From Hydnum rufescens UP504 (taxonomy: Eukaryota > Basidiomycota > Agaricomycetes > Cantharellales > Hydnaceae), in contig MU128915.1 of NCBI GenBank assembly GCA_014904985.1, positions 461,119 to 513,330 of the forward strand: DNA of 52,212 bases, in the 5' to 3' direction. Each line of letters begins with the position of its first letter. Positions within the stretch are counted from its first letter, which is position 1. Under the pieces are notes generated by a model, which saw nothing but the letters and a program-made list of their open reading frames with translations, made no database searches and was not told the origin of the DNA. Positions 1-10,481 of this stretch are shown here, in pieces. Position numbers and translations under genes: made by a program.

Positions 1-49
1 GTGTTTTGGCGTGCGTTCATTTGGTGGGGTTCCGGTTCAGGCGGATGTC

Positions 50-149
50 CTAGAAAATCGATTAATATGTTAGTAAGAGATCATAACCAGCGCAAAAAGA
101 GCAGCATTGCTGCTCTTTTTGCGCGGTTGCATACACTACATTTACTTAC
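50..149 (-). other. Predicted intron (E0 left arm)
   Basis: On the minus strand the donor AAG|GTAAGT lies at 149 and the acceptor CTAG at 50. The stem 90-124 sits in the middle. Length is 100 nt. Splicing is inferred from signals only. Confidence 0.5.
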
Positions 150-459
150 CTTATATATTACCACACACCCGCCGCAGCGGGTGTGTGGTTTGTTTGGGGC
201 GTTCTCGGTGCGTGGTATACGCCTCGTTTCCAGTAAAAAAAAGAAAACAGAGGTGCCAAAAGAGCAGCTTCTGCTGCTCTTTTGGCACCAGGTGGGATTA
301 GAGATACCTAGTATTACCACACACCCGCCGAAGCGGGTGTGTGGTTCCGTCTGGCGTTCTGGCTGTCTTGCGTTGTGCATCCCTGTTCCCAGGTTTTGTC
401 TGGCAGGTCGGGGGTTTTCGATTCGCGGTTTGTGTGGGTTGTGGGTACAGACGGACAAC

Positions 460-567
460 CTACGATAATAAATCAAACATTAGTCGAGAGCCAAAATAAA
501 TAAAAAAGAAAAGCCATGCAAAAGGAGCAGCCTAGGCTGCTCCTTTTGTGTGACGGTAAGTACTTAC
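460..567 (-). other. Predicted intron (E0 left arm)
   Basis: Minus strand: donor AAG|GTAAGT at 567, branch-like CGACTAATG, acceptor ATCGTAG at 460, with the GGAGCAGC stem at 518-548. Its mirror copy on the right arm is the intron that X+Y interrupt. Confidence 0.5.
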
Positions 568-733
568 CTTGAAAACCAACGCACCCTTCGGCAGGTGCGT
601 GGTTATTCTTTTTGACTCTCGTGGTCTTATCTGGCGCGGTTTTGGCAGGTTACGATTCGGGGTGGCGCGCAGGTTGTTGTTTCGGGAGGGGGGGTTTGTT
701 TGGTGGGGGTTTTCTTGTGGTTGAGGCGATGGT

Positions 734-831
734 CTAGAATAAAGATGTGATATTAGTTAAAATTAAAACCAGCCAAAAGAGCAGCAGTTGGCCTGCTCTT
801 TTGGGCTATTAGAGGTGCACGATGGACTTAC
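734..831 (-). other. Predicted intron (E0 left arm)
   Basis: Minus strand: donor TAAG|GTAAGT at 831, branch TTAACTAAT, acceptor TTCTAG at 734, and hairpin 771-807. Length is 98 nt. Confidence 0.5.
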
Positions 832-1024
832 CTTACATAGAACCACACACCCGCCGCAGTGGGTGTGTGGTTCGTGTGGTCACTCGGTGGGCGCGTTCTC
901 ACTTGTCGTGGCGTCGTTTGGCGTCTTTTTGTTTGTTGCGTATTCGGTTGGCGCATTGTTGTTTGGACCCTGACCGTTCGGCCCTTGTTGTTGGCTGGTT
1001 TTCTTCGAGCCACCAGGCCATGAT

Positions 1025-1135
1025 CTAAAATAATAAAAGAATAACGTTAGTAATGATATTCAAAGCCACGCAAAAAGAGCAGCTTTCGCTGCTCTTTTTG
1101 CGCCGGCATATCTGCTTCAATAAAAAAAAACTCAC
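1025..1135 (-). other. Predicted intron (E0 left arm, nearest centre)
   Basis: Minus strand: donor TAAG|GTGAGT at 1135, branch TTACTAACG, acceptor TTTTAG at 1025, and hairpin 1070-1101. Length is 111 nt. It is the mirror of 1981-2090. Confidence 0.5.
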
Positions 1136-1242
1136 CTTACATGACCACACACCCGCTGCTGTGGGTGTGTGGTCATTGGCTTGCCTTTCTCGGTTGTCTG
1201 TTTGGTGTGTGGCTGTGCAGTTGCGGAGAGCGCAACTCAACG

Positions 1243-1256
1243 CCGGCAAATGCCGG
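1243..1256. promoter_or_regulatory. Palindromic box CCGGCAAATGCCGG (E0 left)
   Basis: A 14-bp near-palindrome between the innermost exon hairpin and the central palindrome. Equivalent boxes occur in every arm at the same relative place (1860-1873, 5229-5242, 5535-5548, 9056-9069, 9648-9661, 15091-15104, 15400-15413, 23488-23501, 27320-27333, 45103-45116, 52129-52142). A role as a transcription-factor or transposase site is inference. Confidence 0.5.
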
Positions 1257-1319
1257 CACTCAAAAAGCGCCAAGTCCCGTGGCCATGAGCACAATATAAA
1301 TTAATAGCAAGCACCTAGA

Positions 1320-1796
1320 CATGTTCTAAATACTAAATAATAAATATTTATCAAAAATGCAAAAGAAGATAACGATAATAAGTTAGGGCTCAATAAGGCA
1401 CGATAGGCCTATATTATAAAGTGGATTGGGCCACTTCTATAGGTCAGAAGTGGCCCAAATTTAAATATATTGTGGGTATATGTTCCCCCTACGTGGGCGA
1501 CTAATTATACAGGGTGTTCCTTCCATTTTTCAATTTTTCACGCCTTCAATTCCCTAAATAGGGAATGAAGGCGTGAAAAATTGAAAAATGGAAGGAACAC
1601 CCTGTATAATTAGTCGCCCACGTAGGGGGAACATATACCCACAATATATTTAAATTTGGGCCACTTCTGACCTATAGAAGTGGCCCAATCCACTTTATAA
1701 TATAGGCCTATCGTGCCTTATTGAGCCCTAACTTATTATCGTTATCTTCTTTTGCATTTTTGGATAAATATTTATTATTTAGTATTTAGAACATGT
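1320..1796. repeat. E0 central palindrome (long class)
   Basis: Two arms of about 235 bp meet at 1557/1558 (CCCTA, loop AA, TAGGG) with nearly perfect complementarity. It holds AT-rich stretches, GGGCCACTTCTATAGG and the GGTGTTCCTTCC segment. Modules on both sides face away from it, so it is the obvious place for a divergent promoter, although no promoter is proven. The same long-class centre occurs in Y (about 9360) and V (27019/27020). Confidence 0.85.
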
Positions 1797-1980
1797 CTAG
1801 GTGCTTGCTATTAATTTATATTGTGCTCATGGCCACGGGACTTGGGCGCTTTTTGAGTGCCGGCATTTGCCGGCGTTGAGTTGCGCTCTCCGCAACTGCA
1901 CAGCCACACACCAAACAGACAACCGAGAAAGGCAAGCCAATGACCACACACCCACAGCAGCGGGTGTGTGGTCATGTAAG

Positions 1981-2090
1981 GTGAGTTTTTTTTTATTGAA
2001 GCAGATATGCCGCGCAAAAAGAGCAGCGAAAGCTGCTCTTTTTGCGTGGCTTTGAATATCATTACTAACGTTATTCTTTTATTATTTTAG
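1981..2090 (+). other. Predicted intron (E0 right arm)
   Basis: Donor TAAG|GTGAGT at 1981, hairpin with a C(GAAA)G loop, branch TTACTAACG at about 2062-2070, acceptor TTTTAG ending at 2090. Length is 110 nt. Confidence 0.55.
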
Positions 2091-2284
2091 ATCATGGCCT
2101 GGTGGCTCGAAAGAAAACCAGCCAACAACAAGGGCCGAACGGTCAGGGTCCAAACAACAATGCGCCAACCGAATACGCAACAAACAAAAAGACGCCAAAC
2201 GACGCCACGACAAGTGAGAACGCGCCCACCGAGTGACCACACGAACCACACACCCACTGCGGCGGGTGTGTGGTTCTATGTAAG

Positions 2285-2385
2285 GTAAGTCCATCGTGCA
2301 CCTCTAATAGCCCAAAAAGAGCAGCCAATGCTGCTCTTTTTGGGCTGGTTTTAATTTTTAACTAATATATCATCTCTTATTCTAG
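2285..2385 (+). other. Predicted intron (E0 right arm)
   Basis: Donor TAAG|GTAAGT at 2285, hairpin in the middle, branch TTAACTAAT at about 2358-2366, acceptor TATTCTAG ending at 2385. Length is 101 nt. Confidence 0.55.
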
Positions 2386-2550
2386 ACCATTGCCTCAACC
2401 ACAAGAAACCCCGCCAAACAAACCCCCCTCCCCGAAACAACAACCTGCGCGCCACCCCCGAATCGTAACCTGCCAAAACCGCGCCAGAAGACCACGAGAG
2501 TCACAAGAACCACGCACCTGCCGAAGGGGTGCGTTGGTTTTCAAGGTAAG

Positions 2551-2558
2551 TACTTACC
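2551..2558. repeat. 8-bp target-site duplication TACTTACC (left)
   Basis: Identical to 11766-11773. Removing 2559-11773 restores the sequence predicted from the mirror-image left arm of E0 (around 557-567). The preceding G is also shared, so 9 bp cannot be excluded. Confidence 0.9.
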
Positions 2559-2631
2559 ACCTTGGTCAGTCATCTAAGCCTACCTAGTTAGGTACCACTT
2601 TTGGGCAGATAATGGTACCTAAGTAGGTCCC
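2559..2631 (+). repeat. X left terminal inverted repeat
   Basis: It contains GGTCAGTCA, then CTAGTTAGGTACC, GGGCAGATAATGG and TACCTAAGTAGGTCCC. The outer right end (11690-11765) is its diverged reverse complement. The AGGTACC and GGTACCT halves form an internal palindrome. Similar ends occur at 12397, 16960-17034, 17122 and 21828. Confidence 0.75.
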
Positions 2632-2905
2632 ATCACTATTCCGGCCGAAATGGCCATTTTACAGTCTGCACCTTCTTGGCCGAAATGGCCGAAAATTGGC
2701 CGAAACTGGGGACTTAGAGAATCTCAGACTTGCAGCAGGCCATATGGGCTTATCGGGGATAATGTATTCCATTCATAATTAATTTATTTATTATCACTGT
2801 ATTATACATGGGGTCAGCAGGGTTTCAGTCCTGTGTTTGTTTGTATTAACTTATTGCCACTTATTTGTTTATTTATTTATTTATTTAAAAATTCACAAAA
2901 AGCAT
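2632..2905. other. X subterminal region, no gene
   Basis: Subterminal repeats GGCCGAAA occur at about 2643-2650, 2678-2685, 2687-2694 and 2699-2706. They are followed by an AT-rich tract of TTTATTTA repeats (2770-2890). No coding signal. Repeated subterminal motifs often bind transposase, which is inference here. Confidence 0.5.
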
Positions 2906-5220
2906 ACCACACACCCGCTTGGGCGGGCATGGGTACTGTCTATAAAAATTAAAAATTAAAACACTATCTAACACACCCGCTTGGGCGGGTGTGGACGTCG
3001 TTTCACGCTTCACCGTTGGGGTTCCCCCTCACCGTGGCCACATGTTTTCAGTCGGCGGGGTCATGGATTTGGTTGGGGGATGCGGGTTCAGAAGAATATC
3101 TATCATAATAAATAATAAGTTCATTAAAAAAAAAACCAGGCAAAAGGAGCAGCCCCTGCTGCTCCTTTTGCATAGTCGGACATGTACATATATACTAACA
3201 TAAAGATTACCACACCTGCTTCGGCGGGTGTGGGGTTCGTCCGGGGTTTGCATTGTGGTTTCGACTCATTGCCGTTCGTGGGATTCGTTTGGCGGTGGTC
3301 GTCGTTCTCCCGTGTTCGTTCGGCGGGGTCGCGGGTGTTGGGTCAAGATCACAAACTAAAATAATAGATAATACGTTAGTAAAAAAACAAAACAAGAGCC
3401 ACGCAAAAGGAGCAGCGTACGCTGCTCCTCTTGCGCGGTTGTACTCACCTTGAAATTACCACACACCCGCCGAAGCGGGTGTGTGCTACTCGTTTTTTGC
3501 ACCGTGGTCGCGGGTTCTTGGATCGGGTTGCAGGTTGCGGGTGGCTGCGCACGTCCCTTTTTTGTGCGGGGGTTTTCGTGCTGGGAGAGGGTACCTAGAT
3601 CAATCAGTGAATAACCCGTTAATTTTTCAAAAAAAAAACAAAGGAAGCACCAAAAGAGCAGCTCCTGCTGCTCTTTTGGTGCTTTCGTACATCTTGTAAT
3701 TGAAAACTTACAAGTTATTACCACACACCCGCCGCAGTGGGTGTGTGGTACGCGATATCATCGATCGTCGTGTTCGGGGGGCGGGCACTCCGGGCTGGGT
3801 GGCTGCGCGTACTGCGGGCTCGTCTGGGTGGCTTGTCGGGTGGGTTTTCACAGAGGGAAGGAACCTAGAACAACGAATAAGAATACATTAGTAAAAAGAA
3901 AAGGAAACAGAGGTGCCAAAAGAGCAGCTTCTGCTGCTCTTTTGGCACCGGTGGGATTGGGCGTACCTAATATTACCACACACCCGCTTCGGCGGGTGTG
4001 TGGTTCCGTCTGCGTTTCCTGTGGTCTTGCATCGTGGTCTCGTCTGGTGGACTGCTGGTGGGCGGGCTTCGTTTGGTTGGGGTTTTGGCGGGTTGCGTTC
4101 ATAGGTTGCGTTATGCGGGGGGCTTCGTTGTTAGCTCAGACGACGATCTACAATAATAAGTAATATGTTAGTAAAAAATAAAATAAAATAAAAAGAAAAG
4201 CCACGCAAAAGGAGCAGCGTACGCTGCTCCTCTTGCGCGGTGGTACTCACCTTACAATTACCACACACCCGCCGAAGCGGGTATGTGGTTCGTCTGGGGT
4301 CCCTGGGCCTTGCGTCGCGCGTCCCCGTTTCTGGGTTTCGTTTGGCGATTGTTCCTGGGCAGGTCGTGTTTGTGGCCCTCGTTTGGCGGGTTAGTCGTCA
4401 TTTCCGGGGGAGGGGGGTTCATTTGGCGGGTGGTTGAGGCAATAACCTAGAATAATAGATAATTTGTTAGTTAAAAATTTAAATGAACGCAAAAAGAGCA
4501 GCGATGGCTGCTCTTTTTGCGTCCTCAGGGGTGCATTACTTACCTTTTATAGAGCCCACACCCACGATAGCGGGTGTGGGGTTCCTACGGTTTGGCGTCG
4601 CTTGATATCTTCGTTTGCGCTTGTCGTTTACGGATCTCGTTTTGCGGGCGGGTTATCGTTCGGGGGGGCTCGTTCTACGGGTCTTCATTTGTTGTAGCCT
4701 AGAATAATAGATCATTAGTTTAAAAAAATTAAAACGGGCGCAAAAGAGCAGCATTGCTGCTCTTTTTGCGCCGGGAAGGGTGCACTTACCTTATATAGAA
4801 CCACACACCCGCCGCAGCGGGTGTGTGGTTCGTGCGGCCACTCCATCGGCGCGCAGCCACCTCTGCGTCGTGTTGCGTTTCGCTTGGCGTGGTTTTGTTT
4901 GGCGCCATTTCGTTTGGCGCGGCTTCGTTTGGTTGTTTTCAGGTTGTTTTCGGTTCGCATGTTACCATTTAGGACCTGGGCGGTCGGGTCTCATCCTTTC
5001 GCGGGGTCTCGTTTGGTGCCTGGGATGAGGCCATGACCTAGAAATATCAACTTGGTCAGTAAAGAAATTCAAAGCAGCGCAAAAAGAGCAGCTTTCGCTG
5101 CTCTTTTTGCGCTGTTGTATCTACTAGTATAAAAAGACTCACCTTTTGACCACACCGCAGCGGCGGGTGTGGTCGTCTGCTTGTCTTTCCTTTGTAGGCT
5201 TGTCGGTATGTGAGGACCCA
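2906..5220 (-). mobile_element. X left arm module array
   Basis: Minus-strand modules. Exon hairpins: 2906-2934, 2971-2994, 3209-3236, 3458-3487, 3720-3749, 3975-4004, 4260-4289, 4554-4581, 4800-4829 and 5148-5174. Intron hairpins: 3140-3171, 3403-3434, 3646-3683, 3912-3949, 4205-4236, 4489-4520, 4738-4771 and 5075-5114. Donor complements (ACTTACCTT, ACTCACCTT) and acceptor complements (CTAGAATAATA) recur between them, for example an intron at about 4447-4543. The first two exon hairpins are not separated by an intron hairpin. The spacer 'exons' are G+T-rich on this strand and differ between modules far more than the hairpins do. Confidence 0.8.
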
Positions 5221-5234
5221 ACTCAATGCCGGCA

Positions 5235-5545
5235 ATTGCCGGATCCCAAAAGCGCTCAAGTGCCGTCGCCACAAGCACCATGTAAATGAATAGCCAGTAT
5301 ATAGATGAGGAATAAATCACTATGTAATATATATTTTTACAAAAAACAACAAAGACAGCCACAGTAGGTCAGAACTCAATAAGGCATCTCATGCCTTATT
5401 GAGTTCTGACCTACTGTGGCTGTCTTTGTTGTCTTTTGTAAAAATATATATTACATAGTGATTTATTCCTCATCTATATACTGGCTATTCATTTACATGG
5501 TGCTTGTGGCGACGGCACTTGAGCGCTTTTGGATCCGGCAATTGC
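5235..5545. repeat. X central palindrome (short class)
   Basis: The arms meet at 5389 around AAGGCAT-CTC-ATGCCTT, with close complementarity out to the CCGGCAATTGCCGG boxes at 5229-5242 and 5535-5548. It lacks the extra 240-300 bp present in the E0, Y and V centres. Z has the same short class. Confidence 0.85.
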
Positions 5546-6684
5546 CGGCGCTGAGTTGCTTAAAAATGCGCCATACATTGATGTTTCTTTTTCGAACTAT
5601 GATAACTCGTCTATGATCGTGCGGCGCATCTGATTCACATCTACCCGTCAGCGCGTGTGTGTGGTTTATGCAAGGTTATGTTTTTTATTATGATGTATCT
5701 AACGTGCAAAAGTAGCATGCGAAGTGCTCTTTCGATGCTTCAATTGTTTTTACTTAATTTCGTGCTTTAATTTATCTGAGGTCGTGGGCTGGTCCATCGC
5801 TTAGATCTTTGTATATCCCAAATATGTCGAGCCAAATCACTCCTCTTTATCGGGATTCCACCTAACTGACGCTTTATCGCGATCTTATGCCAATCATAAC
5901 GCTAGCACGCTTCACGCTAGAACGCGGACTACGCCAAGTATCTTACGACTACGCCTATTCGCATACGCCGACTATTCGCATGCAACGCGTCGGCCATACG
6001 CAACACGTTCAGCAAGGTTGCCCAGGGCTATGGATCAGGTGGCGCTCTTCATCTGTCAAATCTGATGGAGCGGGTGGTGACCGCGTATATGACGGTGTGG
6101 CTCATTCGTTTTTTAACTTTTTGGTTGATGGATTCGCTATCCCGGCTTAAGTGCTTGTGTGCGCTAGTGAATTTCCTTAACTGTCTTCGGTGTGGGCCTT
6201 TTGAGTGTATGGGTAGTTCCTATCCCTCACCCGTGAGTGACTCACATCTGCAATAATATGAGCAGCTGTTCGTCGGGCTGCGTGGGCGTGGTGGGTGAGT
6301 GGATGTGTACTTGATGTAATGTCTGTATCCGTGGTATGGTCTTCGATGCGCGCATATTTTTGTTGGTTGTATACTCTATCGCGAATCCCCCTATCTTGGT
6401 TGGATATCTTTTTCCGATTCTCTGTCTGTTTTGCATCAGATGAGGATCGTACGACGTCCGTAACGCCAGAGTACATCTGTTCTCCCAGTATCCATCAACT
6501 CCGCAGGTGTGTGGGTAATACAGTATGTTTTAATTTTATTTTTATTTCTTATTTTGTAGGCATATTATAGGTGCATAGTGCTTCTGCGCTATTACTGTCT
6601 TACTAATTTATTTCGTTTATTATTTTTTTAATGATCCTGAACTGTACCCGCGAGCCCTCCATGCATGAATTTCGTTCCGATACG
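5546..6684 (+). mobile_element. X right arm, degraded and incomplete
   Basis: Recognisable but indel-rich module sequence. The 6510-6660 stretch matches 10730-10900 (exon hairpin remnant, donor-like AGTATGTTTT, TACTAAT, then GATCCTGAAC). Open frames at 5887-6150 and 6295-6570 fall in this noisy module DNA and match nothing known. The right terminal repeat is absent; Y follows directly. Confidence 0.55.
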
Positions 6685-7060
6685 ACCACCTGGTCAGTCA
6701 TTTATGCTCTCCTTAGTTTTATGTTACACTTGGGCATGTATAGTACTATGTAGTCCATTACACCTGGCCGAAATGTTCTTTTATCGTCGCACTTTTGGCG
6801 AAAGTGCTGAAAATTGGGCCGAAAATTGGCTGAACTGGGACTTAGAGGATCAAGCTTGATTACATGACTCATAGCTATTGCGGGCTTATCAGGTTATTCC
6901 ATTATTATTATATTCCTCTGGTTCATTTATAATTATTATTTTATATTCATGATCATACATACCGGTGGGGGCAGTTATTTGTTCGGCGGTCTTTTGACTT
7001 ATGTACATGTATTTATTTTATTTAAAATTCAATAAAAAAAAGACCCACACCCTAGCAGGT
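6685..7060 (+). mobile_element. Y left end and subterminal AT-rich region
   Basis: ACCTGGTCAGTCATTTATG followed by diverged versions of the X left end (CTTAGTTTTATG, TTGGGCATG, GTACTATGTAGTCC), then CCGAAA-type subterminal motifs and an AT-rich tract like 2770-2890. No gene. Confidence 0.6.
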
Positions 7061-9050
7061 GTGGTACTGTCAATTCGATGGGAGGGTCGTCCGGTTTCGC
7101 GGGGTTCAGGGGACACACTGGATGTGGGTGGTATCTATTGCACGAGAATCTAGAAATATATTAAAATATAAGTTCAAAAATTCCAAAAAAAAAATCATAC
7201 TTAGTAGCACGCACACACCGCCTAAGGGGTGGTGGTGCTTTCCGTTGCTGTCGGTTCGGCCGGCTCATTGGTGCATTGGGGGATCGAGGCTCGGCGGTTC
7301 ACGTTGGGGGGGTTCGTTTGGACGGGTCGCAGGTCGTCGTTGGGTGAGTCGTCATTTCGGGAGCTTTAAGAAATTAATACACATAGTAAAAAAATCGATA
7401 GTGACGGCAAAAGAGCACTTGCGCTGCTCCTTTTGCATCACTGCAGGATAAGAAAATTAAAATAAAAATACCTTGTGTACCACACCCGCCGAAGCGGTGT
7501 GGTATCATTTGTCCTCGGCGCGTTCTGGGATCGGGTTCGGGTGGCCTCGCACATTTCTTTTATCCTGGAAGTTTGGCTGTGTTTTTGGGTGGGTTTCGTG
7601 CATCGAGGGAGACCTAGAATATCAATAATACGTTAGTTTGAAAAAAAAAACAGGAAAAGACCCAATAGCAGCTACTGCTGCTCTTTGGCGCGTTGTACAA
7701 GAAACTTACTAGCTATTCCACACCCGCCGCAGCGGGTGTGTGGTACCGTATTTCCATCGTCGTGCGTACGTTGCGGGTGTTGGCGCTGGGCTCTTGGATC
7801 GTTGCGGGTTGCGGGTGGCTGGTGGCTGCGCACGTCCCTTTTTTGTTGCGGGGATTTCGCTGCTGGGGGACGGATTCATCAGTAAAACACGTTAATTTAA
7901 AAATAAAAAAAAATAAAACAAGAAGCACCAAAAGAGCAGTTTGCGCTCTTTTGTGCTTTCGTACATCCTGTAATTAAAAACCGTACAAGGTATTACCAAC
8001 ACCCGCGCAGCAGTGGGTTGGTACGCATTTCGTCGATCTGTCGTGTTCGGGGGGGTGGGCACTAGGAGGCCTGTGTGGCTGCGCATTGCTGGTGTACTGG
8101 GGCTCGCCCATATCGTCGTCGGGTCGGGTTTTCACGAGGGGAAGGGACCTAACAACGAATAATAATTTGTTATGTAAAAAAAAAGAAACAGAGGTGCCAA
8201 TAAAGGCAGCTTTTGCTGCTCTTTGGCACCGGTGGGATGACGTACCAATATTACCAACACCCGCCGAGCGGGTGTGTGCATCACGGTTTCGTCGATCGTC
8301 GTTTCGGGGGCGGCACTCTGGGCTTGGGTTGCTACGTATGGGGCTCGTCCGTGCCTCGTCAGTGGGTTTTACGGAGGGAAGGAACTAAGAACGAATAATA
8401 ATACCTTAGTAAAAAAAAAGAAAACAGGAGTGCAAAAGAGAGCAGAAGCTGTTCTTTGGCACGGTGGGATAGACTCCAATATTACCCAACACCGCCGAAG
8501 CGGGTGTGTGTCCGGTCTGTTTTAGTTTGTCATGGGTTTCCGGAGTCGTGGGTTTCGTCTGTTAGCCGATCGGGGGCGGTTTCGTGTTGGGTTTTTTGGC
8601 GGTATGTGTAGCTTTCTTGGCGGGGGGCTTCGTTGTGTGTTCAAATGAGAATATGAATTAATAAATAATAAGTTAGTAAAAAAAAAAAGAAAAGCAAGCA
8701 AAAGTGCAGCATATGTGCTCTTTCGCGTGGTTGTACAGAGCTTACTTAAGCTACCCGCACCCGCGAAGGGGTGTGTGGTTCAGTCTGGTTTTGGCTGGCA
8801 GCGTCGTTGCGGGTCGCCTTTCTGGGGGGGGGTGTATGTTCGGCGGGTCGTCCGTTTTGCGCTTTGGCCGATAAACTAGGAATATAACTATGTAATTAGT
8901 TAAGACTAAAATCAGCGCAAAAAGAGCACTTCGCTGCTTTTTGCGCCACAGGAGATGGGGGGACTCACCTTAACTTTATACACACACCCGCCGGCGGGTG
9001 GTGGTCGGTGGTCGCTTTCTGGCTGTTACGGGTGTGGCTGGTACTTGAAT
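7061..9050 (-). mobile_element. Y left arm module array (error-rich)
   Basis: Minus-strand modules like those of X and Z. Intron hairpin remnants: about 7406-7436, 7660-7690, 7924-7957, 8194-8230, 8430-8462, 8697-8735 and 8915-8946. Exon hairpin remnants: about 7479-7503, 7719-7744, 7998-8022, 8255-8280, 8487-8512, 8755-8780 and 8983-9005. The exon near 7230-7370 resembles the Z exon near 13260-13410 rather than any X exon. Many arms carry uncompensated one-base losses. Confidence 0.65.
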
Positions 9051-9174
9051 CAACACCGGCAAATGCCGGTAATCAAGAAGCGCCAAGTGCTGGCGCTGCA
9101 AGCACAGTACATTTATAGTAAGGATGTAGATGTGTAATATATCTATATAATATTATTTGTCCAAAAATGCGAAG

Positions 9175-9545
9175 AGATGACGGTATAAGTCAGAGCTAAT
9201 AAGACATGATATGCCTAATTGTTAGAGTGGATTGGGCACTTCTATGCATCATAATGCCAAATTTAATATAATGATAGTAGATATGACCTTCCATGGACGA
9301 TTAGTTTATATCGGGACTGGATTCTGGCACTTTCAATTTTTCACGCCTTCAATTCTAAATTAGGGAATTGAAGGCGTGAAAAATTGAAAAGTGCAGATCG
9401 TCCGAATATAACTTTCGTCCCATGGAAGGTACGATATCAATATTATTATTATTAAATTTGGGCCATTATGATGCATAAAGTGGCCAATCACTCTACAATT
9501 AGGCATATCATGTCTTATTTGAGCTCTGATTATCACGTCATCTTC
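9175..9545. repeat. Y central palindrome (long class)
   Basis: Inverted arms meet near 9360 at TTCACGCCTTCAATT and its complement, with flanking AAATTTGGGCCA-type sequence shared with the E0 and V centres. Arm pairing is imperfect because of local indels. Confidence 0.75.
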
Positions 9546-10481
9546 TTCCATTTTTGGAAAATATATAATATAGTATATTTACACATCTACTCTATATTAA
9601 TATGTTTACTGTGCTTGGCAGCGCCAGCACTTGTGCGCTCTTGATTACCGGCAATTGCCGGCGTGAATCTGCGGTCTTTTCTTCCATCCTGGTAACATAA
9701 CAGGCAACCGCCTGGAAAGGCAAGCGACGACCACACACCCGCCACTGCGGGTTTGTGTACATAAGGTGAGTTTTTTCCTAGTAGATACAACGGCGCAAAA
9801 AGAGCAGCGGAAAGCTGCTTCTTTTTTCGCCCTTTAACTCTTTATACTAACATCCTTTATTGTTCTGATTGTAAGCCTGGGGTCTAAGGCACGACGAAAC
9901 CCCCAAAACGGGACCCAGACGTCAGCGACCAAACAAGAGCAACGGACGCAACACGGCAAGCGCCACACGAAGACGGCAAACGATGCGCCAACACGCGCAA
10001 ACGACGGCCAAACGAGCGCCAACGACCCACATCCAAACGATGCGCAAACGACACCAAACGACACCCAAACGAGGACCACCAGGACAAGCGCCAAGTTGAG
10101 GGCCCAGGAAACCACACACCCGCTGCGTGCGGGTGTTGGTACTGACACTAAGGAAGTCCCCGCACCTAGTAAGATACAGCCGCGCAAAAAAGCACGAAAG
10201 CGCCTTTTTGGCGTGCTTTCAGAACTTTTTTGCTAATGTGTCTTTAATTATTCTAGCTGGGCCTTCGTCCAACCCACGACATGACCAGAACCCAAACGCA
10301 ACGCGACCCGCCAATGCGACATGCCAACGCGACACAGCAACACGACCCGCCAACGCGACACAACACGCCAACGTGCGAATGACGTGACATGCGGCGCCGC
10401 GCCAAACGAGGACGCAACCGCGCCCAATGCGGGCCCCAGAAATCACACACCCGCCCCGGCGGGTGTGTGGTCCTATATAAG

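Larger units (their letters stand above)
1..1557 (-). mobile_element. E0 left arm: outward-facing hairpin-intron modules
   Basis: This is the left arm of a palindromic element whose start lies before the window. It is an almost exact reverse complement of 1558-2550 plus 11774-12328 (positions add to about 3115). Read on the minus strand it has exon hairpins at 160-189, 316-345, 574-604, 842-871 and 1143-1174, and intron hairpins at 90-124, 252-289, 518-548, 771-807 and 1070-1101. Splice-like signals flank the intron hairpins. The unit at 252-289 lacks its branch point and acceptor on both arms, so that loss came before the arms were copied or homogenised. No protein is supported: open frames here are short and shadow the repeats. 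CpGs are well kept, which suggests a young copy. Confidence 0.8.
1558..2550 (+). mobile_element. E0 right arm, proximal part
   Basis: Reverse complement of 565-1557. In the plus direction it has exon hairpins at about 1941-1972 and 2245-2274 and intron hairpins at about 2014-2045 and 2309-2345. Predicted exons are 2091-2284 (194 nt) and 2386-2545 (160 nt). These lengths are not multiples of three, and the exons hold no conserved frame, so I treat the predicted transcript as noncoding. The arm continues at 11774 after the X+Y insertion. Confidence 0.8.

Noticed and set aside
90..124. Bacterial-style rho-independent terminators (GC stem followed by T run)
   Set aside because: The stems lie inside splice-like introns, recur in both orientations, the T runs are part of the stem, and the context is a fungal transposon nest.
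518..548. microRNA precursors
   Set aside because: Stems are only about 13-20 bp, shorter than typical precursors, and no mature arm conservation beyond the stem is visible. Not excluded without small-RNA data.
1801..2328. Small proteins in the module exons (several open frames of 60-130 codons)
   Set aside because: They run through the hairpins and splice signals on both strands, exist because repeats lack stops, and are not kept in phase between exons.
2770..2890. AT-rich tract as a replication origin or centromere piece
   Set aside because: The same tract recurs at the same place in X, Y, Z and W, so it is part of the element's subterminal region.
5887..6570. ORFs at 5887-6150 and 6295-6570 as genes
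   Set aside because: They lie in the indel-rich right arm of X and match module sequence rather than a protein family.
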